A stretch of 64,000 nt of DNA. Source: a bacterium (GTDB taxonomy: Bacteria > Desulfobacterota > Binatia > HRBIN30 > CADEER01). Where the stretch lies: positions 62,001-126,000 of the forward strand of contig JAHBUY010000007.1 of NCBI GenBank assembly GCA_019637795.1, given 5' to 3'. Within the stretch, counting starts at the first letter, position 1. Every line of letters begins with the position of its first letter. Positions 56,819-64,000 of this stretch are shown here, one piece after another. Position numbers and translations under genes: made by a program. The notes under the pieces are model-generated. The model worked only from the letters and a program-made list of their open reading frames with translations. It was not told where the DNA came from and did not search any database.

Positions 56819-56885
56819 GGGAGCGACGGATCCGCGCGTGTCGGGAGGCGGTCCGAGGGCCAGGATCGGGATGCCCGTCCCAGGC

Positions 56886-56912
56886 CCGGCGGCGCGACGA
56901 CCCGGCCGCCGG
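56886..56912. terminator. Hairpin between convergent genes
   Basis: CCGGCGGC (56886-56893) and GCCGCCGG (56905-56912) form an 8-bp stem with an 11-base loop. It sits 2 bases from the helicase stop and 68 bases after the lipoprotein stop, with no T tract. Confidence 0.4.
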
Positions 56913-56914
56913 CC

Positions 56915-58900
56915 TCAGTCGAACGCCTCCACGAGCTGCATCGGCTTGAGGAGCTGGCGCGGCACGTCGTCGAGGAAGCGCGACGCCTTCGCCAGCACCA
57001 TGCCGGTGGCGCGGTCGTACATGTTGATCGGGTGGGTCAGGTACAGATTGCGCTTGGCGCGGGTGACGGCGACGTAGAGCAGGCGCCGCTCCTCCTCGAG
57101 ATCGTCGTCGCTGTGCAGGCTGTAGGTCGAGGGGAACTTGCCGTCGACCAGCCAGATGACGAAGACCGTGTGCCACTCGAGGCCCTTGGCGGAGTGGATG
57201 GTCGAGAGGCAGAGCCGTCCCTCCCCGTCGTCCGTGGCGAGCGCATCGCCGACGCTGTCGCTGGGCGGCTCGAGGGCCATGTCGGTGAGCAGCGATTCGA
57301 GGCTGCGATAGCGCGCCGCGATGCCGACGAAGTGCTCGAGGTCGCGCTGGCGCTTCGGGTAGTCGTCCGGATGGGCCCGCTTCAGCAACGGCTCGTAGTA
57401 GCGCAGCACCTCGGACAACTGCTCGTCGGGCCGGCGACCGGGCTCGCCGAGGCGGCGGAAGAGGCCGGCGAGGGCCTGCAGCGCGGTCGACTGGGCGCGG
57501 CCGCCGCCGGCCGCGAGCGCGGCGGGAATGTCGGCGGCCCCGAGCAGGCGTGAGGCGAGCTCGTCGGCGCTCTTGGGGCCGATGCCCTCGAGCAGCAGGA
57601 GCAGGCGGTGCCACGAGACGGCGTCGCGCGGGTTCTCGAGCACCCGCAGGTGGGCGAGGGCGTCCTTCACGTGCGCGGTCTCGATGAACTTGAAGCCGCC
57701 GCGTTTGATGAACGGCAGGTCGGCGCGCGACAGCTCGAGCTCGAGATCGAAGGCGTGGAAGCTGGAGCGGAAGAGGACGGCGATCTCGGACAGCGGGACG
57801 CCCTCTTCGCGCAGCTCGAGGATGCGCTGGCAGACGAACCGGGACTGGAAGTTCTCGTGCTCGGCGGCGATCAGCAGCGGCGCGGAGCCGTCCGCCTGGG
57901 TGGTGAACAGCACCTTCGTATAGCGCTCGCGCGCCTCGCGCATGATGGCGTTGGCGACGTCGAGGATCGGCTGCGTGCTGCGGTAGTTCTGCTCCAGCGT
58001 GATGACCCGCGTGCCGGGAAAGAGGTCGGGGAAGCGCATGATGTTGCGGAAGTCGGCGCCGCGGAAGGCGTAGATGCTCTGGGCGTCGTCGCCCACGGCC
58101 ATGACGTTGCCGTGCGCGGCGCCGAGGAGCTGGACGATCTGCGCCTGCAGCGGGTTGGTGTCCTGGTATTCGTCGACCATCACGTAGCGGTAGCGCTGCG
58201 CCAGCCGCTCGCGGACGTCGGGGTGCTCGGCGAGGAGCTGCCGCAGCTTGACCAGCAGGTCGTCGTAGTCGAGGACGGCGCGCTCGGACTTGTAGGCGTC
58301 GTAGGCGGCGTGCAGCGCGTGCAGGTCGTCGGCGTGCTCGGCCAGATGCGGATAGGTCTCGGCGAGGATCTCGTCGAGCCGCCGGTGCTTGTTGACGACG
58401 GCGCTGAAGAGGTCGCCGATCACCTGCTTGCGCGGGAAGCGTCTGTCCTTCTTGTCGAGGCCGAGGCGGGCGCGCAGCAGGCCGATGGCGTCCTCGCTGT
58501 CGCCGCGATCGAGGATGGTGAAGCCGCTCGGCAGGCCGAGGGCGTTGCCGTGGCGGCGCAACGTCAGGTTGGCGAAGGAGTGGAAGGTGCCGCCGGCGAC
58601 CTGCTCGCAGCGGCCGTCGAGCAGCCCGGCGGCGCGCCGCAGCATCTCGGCCGAGGCCTTGCGGGTGAAGGTGAGGAGCAGGATCGCGTGTGGATCGACG
58701 CCCTGCTCGACGAGGCGGGCGACGCGGAAGACGAGGGTCCGGGTCTTGCCGCTGCCGGCGCCGGCGATCACCAGCACCGGCCCTTCGGTGGCGCTGGCGG
58801 CGGCGAGCTGGGCGGGGTTGAGGAGCCCTTCGTAGTCGATGCGGAACCTGGGCTCGCGCGTCGGGCGGCGGAGGATATAGGTGTCGGGTCGAGCGTTCAT
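56915..58900 (-). CDS. UvrD/PcrA-type superfamily 1 DNA helicase
   Basis: This 661-residue 3'-5' helicase has the full SF1A set: LNPAQLAAA (Q motif), AGAGSGKTRTL (Walker A), LLTFTRKA, DEYQDTNPLQ (motif II), VGDDAQSIYAFRGAD, EQNYRS, STIHSAKGLEWHTVFV and YVAVTRAKRNLYL. It acts in repair or replication restart. It is shorter than E. coli UvrD, lacking part of the C-terminal tail. The ATG before NARPDTY is chosen; it is divergent from the TusA-like gene. Confidence 0.95.
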   Translation of the reverse strand: MNARPDTYILRRPTREPRFRIDYEGLLNPAQLAAASATEGPVLVIAGAGSGKTRTLVFRVARLVEQGVDPHAILLLTFTRKASAEMLRRAAGLLDGRCEQVAGGTFHSFANLTLRRHGNALGLPSGFTILDRGDSEDAIGLLRARLGLDKKDRRFPRKQVIGDLFSAVVNKHRRLDEILAETYPHLAEHADDLHALHAAYDAYKSERAVLDYDDLLVKLRQLLAEHPDVRERLAQRYRYVMVDEYQDTNPLQAQIVQLLGAAHGNVMAVGDDAQSIYAFRGADFRNIMRFPDLFPGTRVITLEQNYRSTQPILDVANAIMREARERYTKVLFTTQADGSAPLLIAAEHENFQSRFVCQRILELREEGVPLSEIAVLFRSSFHAFDLELELSRADLPFIKRGGFKFIETAHVKDALAHLRVLENPRDAVSWHRLLLLLEGIGPKSADELASRLLGAADIPAALAAGGGRAQSTALQALAGLFRRLGEPGRRPDEQLSEVLRYYEPLLKRAHPDDYPKRQRDLEHFVGIAARYRSLESLLTDMALEPPSDSVGDALATDDGEGRLCLSTIHSAKGLEWHTVFVIWLVDGKFPSTYSLHSDDDLEEERRLLYVAVTRAKRNLYLTHPINMYDRATGMVLAKASRFLDDVPRQLLKPMQLVEAFD

Positions 58901-58963
58901 GGTGCGGCGAGCCCCCGGGGCCCGCGAGGGCCGACTGTAACAGCAGAGCGCCCGCGACGGCCA

Positions 58964-59197
58964 ATGGAACACGAACAGAAGGTGAAGATTCTCGACCTGC
59001 GCGGCGTCGCCTGCCCGCTGAGCTGGGCGAAGGCGCGTGTGGTGCTCGATGGAATGCGGCGCGGCGAGCGGTTGCGGCTGCTGGTCGACGCGGGGCGGGC
59101 GGTCCGCGATATTCCGCGGGCGGCCGAGGCGATGGGCTATGCCGTCGAGAGCCCGCTCGAGGTCCCCGAGGGCTGGCGCCTGGAGATCGTCGTCTGA
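58964..59197 (+). CDS. tusA: TusA-family sulfur carrier protein
   Basis: This 77-residue SirA/TusA-type protein would carry a persulfide sulfur on Cys17. The motif LRGVACPLSWAK shows the family cysteine, but the usual Cys-Pro-x-Pro reads Cys-Pro-Leu-Ser. Such variants may deliver sulfur to other acceptors than tRNA. It is divergent from the helicase gene. The family assignment is firm, the exact role open. Confidence 0.88.
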   Translation: MEHEQKVKILDLRGVACPLSWAKARVVLDGMRRGERLRLLVDAGRAVRDIPRAAEAMGYAVESPLEVPEGWRLEIVV

Positions 59198-59256
59198 TCG
59201 ACGAAGGGCACTGGGAGCGCGTGGGTAGCTCGCCCCACGGCGGCCGGCGCGCCGGC

Positions 59257-59346
59257 TCAGCCCGGGATGGGGATGGACACCAGCAGCGCCAGCAGGGCGC
59301 TCAGGCCGGCGACAATCGGCCACCAGCGGGGGACTTCGTCGCTCAT
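59257..59346 (-). CDS. Single-pass membrane microprotein, 29 residues
   Basis: An ATG behind a good GAGGTGG ribosome-binding site opens a 29-codon frame. It encodes a short charged N-terminus (MSDEVPRWW), a hydrophobic helix (about residues 10-26, VAGLSALLALLV in the middle) and a C-terminal IPIPG. The layout resembles small membrane proteins that associate with larger complexes, but I cannot assign it. The ribosome-binding site, codon usage and clean TM segment support a genuine gene. Downstream of it lies the convergent TusA gene. Confidence 0.6.
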   Translation of the reverse strand: MSDEVPRWWPIVAGLSALLALLVSIPIPG

Positions 59347-59496
59347 GACTTCCCACCTCAGCAGGAACCGGGCCCGCGGGCGGTGGGTCGCCAAGTCACC
59401 TGACGCTTGGCACTGGCACGCCTCGGCCGCGTCGAGCCGATGACGGAACGCCGGCGCGTCGTCGCCCCGGCCGCCCCGCGCGCATTCGGGCGAACT

Positions 59497-59997
59497 CTAC
59501 TCGCCCGGGCCCATCATCTGGATCTTCTTGGCATCCTTCACCGTCGCCAGAAGCTCGGAAACGGAGGCGTTGAGCAAGGGGTGGATGAGCTGCGGCGCCA
59601 GCTCACTGAGGGGCAGGAGGACGAATCGGCGCTCCTGGAGGCGCGGGTGCGGAATCTTCAGGTTGCGCTTGTTCACGATCTCGTTGTCGAAGAAGAGGAT
59701 GTCGAGGTCGATGATGCGCGATCCCCACTTCTTTCCTTTCACGCGCTTACGCCCCATTTCCTCTTCTATCGCCAGCAGCTTCTTGAGCAGCTCGGCGCTG
59801 TTCAGCTCGGTCTCGAGCTCGACCACGCTGTTGGCGAACCAGGTCGTGGCGTTGCCGTGCGGCTCGCTCTCGTAGAGCGAGGATTCCTTCACCACGCGGG
59901 TCTTGGGCAGTTGGGCGATCCGTTGCCGCGCCTCGCGGCAGTTCGATCGCCGTTCGCCCAGGTTGGACCCGATTCCGACGAATACTCGGTGGGGCAT
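59497..59997 (-). CDS. folK: HPPK (2-amino-4-hydroxy-6-hydroxymethyldihydropteridine pyrophosphokinase)
   Basis: FolK adds pyrophosphate from ATP to the hydroxymethyl pterin in folate biosynthesis. The 166-residue protein has VGIGSNLGERRSN, SSLYESEPHG, a catalytic Asp pair in IDLDILFFDNE, and HPRLQERRFVLLPLSE. GGAGGG precedes the ATG. The gene is somewhat less GC-rich than neighbours (many Lys AAG and Ile codons), though not outside the expected range for a conserved enzyme. It is divergent from dapL. Confidence 0.96.
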   Translation of the reverse strand: MPHRVFVGIGSNLGERRSNCREARQRIAQLPKTRVVKESSLYESEPHGNATTWFANSVVELETELNSAELLKKLLAIEEEMGRKRVKGKKWGSRIIDLDILFFDNEIVNKRNLKIPHPRLQERRFVLLPLSELAPQLIHPLLNASVSELLATVKDAKKIQMMGPGE

Positions 59998-60180
59998 CCC
60001 TCCAACCTCCCCGCCACATCCACTCGGCGGCCGGCCCAAATGAGCCGAACGCGCCACCCTTCCACGCCCTGAGGTAGCTTGCCGTCGGTTGTGGGCACCG
60101 ACCCGGCCACCAAAACCCGCCGGCGTTGTACAGGGAAGCCGGCGCCATTGCAACTTTCCCCGGCCCCCGGGCGGTGCGGC

Positions 60181-60209
60181 TTGAGAGCCCGGAGGGCGGG
60201 TGCTAACTG
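60181..60209 (+). promoter_or_regulatory. Possible promoter for dapL
   Basis: TTGAGA (60181-60186), a 17-base spacer and TAACTG (60204-60209) lie 42 bases upstream of the dapL ATG. The spacing is ideal but the -10 element is weak. The 253-base gap between folK and dapL holds nothing else I can identify. Confidence 0.3.
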
Positions 60210-60250
60210 CAGCGGACTGCGGGTTTCGCCGGGTCGCGTGAGGAGGAGCA

Positions 60251-61420
60251 ATGGAGTCAGCGGAGCGCCTGAAGAACATCCCCCCGTACCTGTTCATGGA
60301 GCTGCGGCAGAAGATCGGGCGGGCTCGGGCGGCGGGGAAGGACGTCATCAGCCTGGCGATCGGCGATCCGGTCGAGCCCACTCCCGAGCCGGTGATCGAC
60401 GAGCTCGGCCGTGCCGCCCGCGATCCCGCCAACCACCAGTACCCGACCGATGAAGAGAAGGGCATGCTCGGCTTCCGCGAGGCCGTCGCCCGTTGGTACG
60501 GCGAGCGGTACCGGGTGTCGGTGGACGCGCGCAGCGAGGTGCTCGGCCTGATCGGCTCGAAGGAGGGCTGCCACCACTTCGCCCTGGCGCGCGTCAATCC
60601 GGGCGACGTGGTCCTGATGACCGACCCCGGTTACCCGGCCTACCGCGCCAGCATCCTCATCGCCGGCGGGGAGCCGGTGACGGTGCCCATCCGGCCCGAG
60701 CACGGCTACCTGCCGGCGCTGCGCGACATCCCGTCCGACACCGCCAGGCGGGCGACGGCGATGTTCCTCAACTACCCGAACAATCCGACCGGTGCCGTCG
60801 CCACGCCGGCGTTCCTGCGCGAGCTGGTGGAGTTCGCCCGCAGCCACGACATCGCCGTCTGCTACGACAACCCCTACATCGAGATGGTCTTCGACGGCGA
60901 GAAGCCGCTCAGCTTCCTCTCCGTCGAGGGCGCGAAGGACGTCGGCGTCGAGCTCAACTCGCTTTCCAAGCCCTTCAACATGACCGGCTGGCGCATCGGC
61001 ATGGCGCTCGGCAATCCGGATCTGATCGCCGCGATCTCCAAGGTGAAGGAGAACACCGATTCGGGGGTGTTCAACGCCATCCAGTACGCGGCGATCGCCG
61101 CCTTCAACCGCTGCGCCGACACCATTCCGCACATGCTGCAGATCTATGCCCGGCGCCGCGATCTGGTGGTCGCGACCCTGCGCCAGATCGGCATCGAGTA
61201 CACCCCGGCCAGGGGCACCTTCTATCTGTGGGTGCCGACCCCGAACGGCATGAGCAGCCTGGAGCTCGCGGACCTGCTGCTCGAGAAGGCGCAGGTCGTC
61301 ATCGCCCCCGGCCGCGGCTACGGCGAGTACGGCGAGGGCTTCTTCCGCATCTCGCTGACCGTCGCCGACGCCCGCCTCGAGGAGGCGATGGAGCGGGTGC
61401 GCAGCGCGCTCGAATCGTAG
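60251..61420 (+). CDS. dapL: LL-diaminopimelate aminotransferase
   Basis: DapL converts tetrahydrodipicolinate directly to LL-diaminopimelate with glutamate, bypassing the succinylase steps. The 389-residue PLP enzyme has ISLAIGDPVEPTPEPV, FLNYPNNPTGAVAT and the PLP lysine in LNSLSKPFNMTGWRIG (Lys240). The LSKPFNMTGWRIG form is characteristic of the DapL-type group. A GAGGAGG ribosome-binding site precedes the ATG. It is convergent with dapB-dapA-dapF, so the complete lysine branch except lysA is here. Confidence 0.93.
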   Translation: MESAERLKNIPPYLFMELRQKIGRARAAGKDVISLAIGDPVEPTPEPVIDELGRAARDPANHQYPTDEEKGMLGFREAVARWYGERYRVSVDARSEVLGLIGSKEGCHHFALARVNPGDVVLMTDPGYPAYRASILIAGGEPVTVPIRPEHGYLPALRDIPSDTARRATAMFLNYPNNPTGAVATPAFLRELVEFARSHDIAVCYDNPYIEMVFDGEKPLSFLSVEGAKDVGVELNSLSKPFNMTGWRIGMALGNPDLIAAISKVKENTDSGVFNAIQYAAIAAFNRCADTIPHMLQIYARRRDLVVATLRQIGIEYTPARGTFYLWVPTPNGMSSLELADLLLEKAQVVIAPGRGYGEYGEGFFRISLTVADARLEEAMERVRSALES

Positions 61421-61434
61421 GCCGTGCCGACGCG

Positions 61435-62271
61435 CTACAAGCCGAGCACGTTGCGCATCGAGTAGCGCCCCAGCGGCTTGTCGGCCAGCCACAGGCCGGC
61501 GCGCAGGGCGCCGCGGGCGAGGCAGTCGCGGCTCTGGGCGCGGTGGCTCAGCTCGAGGCGCTCGCCGAGACCGGCGAAGACGACGGTGTGGTCGCCGATC
61601 ACGTCGCCGCCGCGCAGGGCGACGATGCCGATTTCCTGGTCGGTGCGGGCGCCGACGATGCCCTCGCGGGCCAGGCGGGCGCTGCGCTCGAAGTTGCGGC
61701 CGAGCCCGGCGGCGACGGCGCGGCCGAGCGCCAGGGCGGTCCCGCTCGGCGCATCGACCTTCAGGCGGTGGTGGATCTCGACGATCTCGGGATCGAAGGC
61801 GTCGCCGAGGGCGGCCGCGGCGCGCTCGACCAGGGTCAGCAGCACGTTGACGCCGATGCTCATGTTGGCGGCGACGACGCTGCGGGTGCGCGGCGCCAGC
61901 TCGTCGAGCTGCCGCTGTTCCTCGGCCGAGAAGCCGGTGGTGCCGATGACGATCCCCGCCCGGTTCTCGACCGCCGCGCGCAGATGCGCGAGCGCGCCGG
62001 CCGGCGCGGTGAAGTCGAGGGTGACGGTGTCGGCCGTCGCGGCGGCGGCGTAGTCGGCGGTCACCGGCACGCCCAACGGGGCGACGCCGGCGAGCGTGCC
62101 GGCATCCTCGCCGAGCGCCGGGTGGCCCGGCGCCTCGATGGCGGCGCGCAGGCGCGCCCGCGGCTCGGCGGCGATGAGCGCCGTGATGGCGCGTCCCATG
62201 CGGCCGGCGGCGCCGCAGACGACGAGGTCGACCGCGGCGCGTGGGCCGCCCAGGCGGTGGTCGTCGCTCAC
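61435..62271 (-). CDS. dapB: 4-hydroxy-tetrahydrodipicolinate reductase
   Basis: DapB reduces hydroxy-tetrahydrodipicolinate in lysine and cell-wall synthesis. The 278-residue protein has CGAAGRMGRAI for NAD(P)H, IGTTGFSAE, and EIHHRLKVDAPSGTA with the catalytic His and Lys. It starts at a GTG overlapping the dapA stop (GTGA), so it is coupled to dapA and is last of the dapF-dapA-dapB unit. The N-terminus is about ten residues longer than usual. Confidence 0.96.
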   Translation of the reverse strand: MSDDHRLGGPRAAVDLVVCGAAGRMGRAITALIAAEPRARLRAAIEAPGHPALGEDAGTLAGVAPLGVPVTADYAAAATADTVTLDFTAPAGALAHLRAAVENRAGIVIGTTGFSAEEQRQLDELAPRTRSVVAANMSIGVNVLLTLVERAAAALGDAFDPEIVEIHHRLKVDAPSGTALALGRAVAAGLGRNFERSARLAREGIVGARTDQEIGIVALRGGDVIGDHTVVFAGLGERLELSHRAQSRDCLARGALRAGLWLADKPLGRYSMRNVLGL

Positions 62272-63149
62272 AGCAATCCGGCGGCGTCGAGGGCGGCGCG
62301 CAACTGCTGGCGCGGCGCCTCGGTCATCGGCAGCAGCGGCAGGCGCAGCTCGTCGGCGCAGAAGCCGCGCAGCGCCATCGCCGCCTTGATCGGGATCGGA
62401 TTGGTCTCGAGGAAGAGGGCGTGGAGCAGCGGCAGCAAGGCGTAGCTGCGGCGGCGGGCGTCTGCCCAGTCGTTGCGCCGGGCCGCGTCGAGCATCTCCA
62501 CCCACTGCTTCGGGACGCAGTTGCTGATCACCGAGATGACGCCGACGCCGCCCACCGCCATCACCGGCAGGGTCAGGCTGTCGTCGCCCGCGTAGACCGG
62601 CAGGGCGTCGCCACAGCGGCGAATCACCTCCTGGCACTCGTCGAGCGACCCGGTGGCTTCCTTGAGGCCGATGACGTGGGGCAGGGCGGCCAGGCGCTCG
62701 AGCGTGCCGGCCTCGATCTTCGAGCTGGTGCGGCCGGGGATGTTGTAGACGATCAGCGGGAACTGCGTCGCCTCGGCGATGGCGCGGTAGTGCTGGTAGA
62801 TCCCCTCCTGCGTCGGCTTGTTGTAGTAGGGCGAGATCAGCAGCGCCGCGTCGGCGCCGACCTCCTTGGCGCCGCGGGTCAGCCGGATGGCCTCGGCGGT
62901 GGCATTGGAACCGGTGCCGGCGATCACCGGCACCCGGCCGCGCGCCCGCTCGACCACCAGCGCGATCACCTCCAGGTGTTCGTCATGGGTCAGCGTGGCC
63001 GACTCGCCGGTGCTGCCGCAGGGGACCAGCCCGTTGATGCCATTGGCGATCTGGTCGTCGACGATGCGGGTCAGCGCCTCGCGGTCGACCGCGCCGTCGC
63101 GGAATGGGGTGATGAGGGCGGTCAGCGCGCCCGGAAAGGTTCGCTTCAT
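62268..63149 (-). CDS. dapA: 4-hydroxy-tetrahydrodipicolinate synthase
   Basis: DapA condenses pyruvate and aspartate semialdehyde. The 293-residue TIM barrel has GSTGES with Thr47, Tyr135 in IVYNIPGR, Arg140, and the Schiff-base lysine Lys163 in GLKEATGS. All catalytic residues are intact. Its ATG overlaps the dapF stop and its stop overlaps the dapB start, consistent with one translationally coupled operon. Confidence 0.98.
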   Translation of the reverse strand: MKRTFPGALTALITPFRDGAVDREALTRIVDDQIANGINGLVPCGSTGESATLTHDEHLEVIALVVERARGRVPVIAGTGSNATAEAIRLTRGAKEVGADAALLISPYYNKPTQEGIYQHYRAIAEATQFPLIVYNIPGRTSSKIEAGTLERLAALPHVIGLKEATGSLDECQEVIRRCGDALPVYAGDDSLTLPVMAVGGVGVISVISNCVPKQWVEMLDAARRNDWADARRRSYALLPLLHALFLETNPIPIKAAMALRGFCADELRLPLLPMTEAPRQQLRAALDAAGLL

Positions 63150-63991
63150 GCCTCAACCTCGATTTCGCCCCGGAATGCCTCTTCGGCGGCACCCGTCATG
63201 ATCACGTGTCCGTCGCTGGCTCGCCACTCGATGTCGAGGTCGCCCCCGTTCAACTGCAGCAGCGCGTGGCGTTCGGCGCGTTCGGTCAGCACGGCGGCGA
63301 CCAGCGCGGCGCAGGCGCCGGTGCCGCAGGCGGCGGTCTCGCCCGAGCCGCGCTCCCAGACGCGCATGCGCAGGCGGGTCGGGCTGTCGACGCGGACGAG
63401 CTCGGTGTTGACCCGGTGGGGGAAGAACGGGTGGTGCTCGAACTGCGGGCCGAGGTGCTCGAGGTCGATCGTCTCGACGTCGTCGACGAACACGACGCAG
63501 TGCGGGTTGCCCATCGAGACGCAGGTGACGCGATACTCGCGCCCGCCCACCGCGAGCGGCGCGTCGATCACCCGTCCCTCGGCGGCCACCGGGATGCGCG
63601 GCCCGTCGAGGATCGGCTCGTCCATGTCGACGGCGACGCTGACCACCTCGCTGCCCCGCCGCGTGAGCTGCAGCACCTTGATGCCGGCGTCGGTCTCGAT
63701 GCGCAGCGGATTGTTCGCCGAGAGACCGTGCTCGGCGACGTACTTGCCGACGCAGCGGATGCCGTTGCCGCACATGGCGCCGCGGCTGCCGTCGGCGTTG
63801 TACATTTCCATGCGCGCGTCGGCGACCGCGGACGGGCAGATGAGGATCAGGCCGTCGGAGCCGATCGCGGTGCGGCGCGGGCTGACGCGCCGCGCCAGCG
63901 CGGCGGGGTCGGGGACACGATGGGCGAAGCAGTCGACGTAGACGTAATCGTTGCCGATGCCGTGCATCTTGACGAAGGGGAGGATCGCCAT
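63146..63991 (-). CDS. dapF: Diaminopimelate epimerase
   Basis: DapF converts LL- to meso-diaminopimelate using two active-site cysteines. They lie in MCGNGIRCVGKY and in TAACGTGACAALV. The FVKMHGIGNDYVYVD N-terminus is typical, and the 281-residue length is normal. This is the first visible gene of the minus-strand dapF-dapA-dapB unit. The upstream side runs off the end of the window, so a preceding lysA cannot be excluded. Confidence 0.97.
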   Translation of the reverse strand: MAILPFVKMHGIGNDYVYVDCFAHRVPDPAALARRVSPRRTAIGSDGLILICPSAVADARMEMYNADGSRGAMCGNGIRCVGKYVAEHGLSANNPLRIETDAGIKVLQLTRRGSEVVSVAVDMDEPILDGPRIPVAAEGRVIDAPLAVGGREYRVTCVSMGNPHCVVFVDDVETIDLEHLGPQFEHHPFFPHRVNTELVRVDSPTRLRMRVWERGSGETAACGTGACAALVAAVLTERAERHALLQLNGGDLDIEWRASDGHVIMTGAAEEAFRGEIEVEA

Positions 63992-64000
63992 CGGTCTGGC

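Overview
The window is a stretch of very GC-rich bacterial chromosome (roughly 70% G+C by eye), densely packed with genes on both strands. Many adjacent genes overlap by ATGA or GTGA. I saw no rRNA, tRNA, CRISPR array, complete insertion sequence or prophage. LL-diaminopimelate aminotransferase, a coenzyme F420 reductase with two luciferase-like monooxygenases, many acyl-CoA dehydrogenases and hydrolases, and GlcDEF suggest a free-living aerobic heterotroph from a deltaproteobacterium-like lineage. Binatota (Desulfobacterota_B) would fit; this placement is inference and not proven here.

Layout. 0-8.6 kb: end of a methylthioadenosine phosphorylase gene, a PfkB kinase, a glycosyltransferase, then a nucleotide-sugar block (ugd, UDP-glucuronate decarboxylase, epimerase) running into lepA-lepB. 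8.6-12.5 kb: a large secreted VCBS/FG-GAP repeat protein, YqeY and a DUF5996 protein. 12.5-18.5 kb: a glycolate salvage module, with a class V aminotransferase divergent from glcDEF, then a lipocalin lipoprotein. 18.5-36 kb: an accessory catabolic and regulatory region. It holds a sulfotransferase, a malonyl-CoA-synthetase-like ligase, two LLM monooxygenases, a nitronate monooxygenase, three regulators (one GntR, two TetR), two different diiron (R2/AurF-like) oxygenases, an SDR, an acyl-CoA dehydrogenase, a sulfatase and the remnant of a flavoprotein disulfide reductase. Three clear palindromes sit at promoters or start codons there. 35.7-43 kb: a JAMM-domain/DinG helicase fusion, the agmatine pathway aguB-aguA, and a large metal-dependent hydrolase lipoprotein with a Thr/Ala-rich linker. 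43-56 kb: F420 reductase, GH36 alpha-galactosidase, nadA, a MATE exporter, two small c-type cytochromes, a degenerate nucleotidyl cyclase, leucyl aminopeptidase, a PTPS/QueD-like protein and a tandem pair of acyl-CoA dehydrogenases. 56-64 kb: a UvrD-type helicase, TusA, a 29-residue membrane microprotein, folK, and the lysine/diaminopimelate genes (dapL convergent with dapB-dapA-dapF).

Between genes there is a family of palindromic repeats built from short units of the type CACGGAG / CACAGATG / CACGAAG. There are five copies or remnants, at 826, 13743, 27283, 31341 and 38324. The clearest is a 146-bp snapback element with 26-bp arms. Several convergent gene pairs are separated by strong GC-rich hairpins without T tracts.

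The most promising material for something undescribed is the 20-36 kb region (regulator-operator-oxygenase units), the JAMM-DinG fusion, the repeat family and the microprotein at 59.3 kb.
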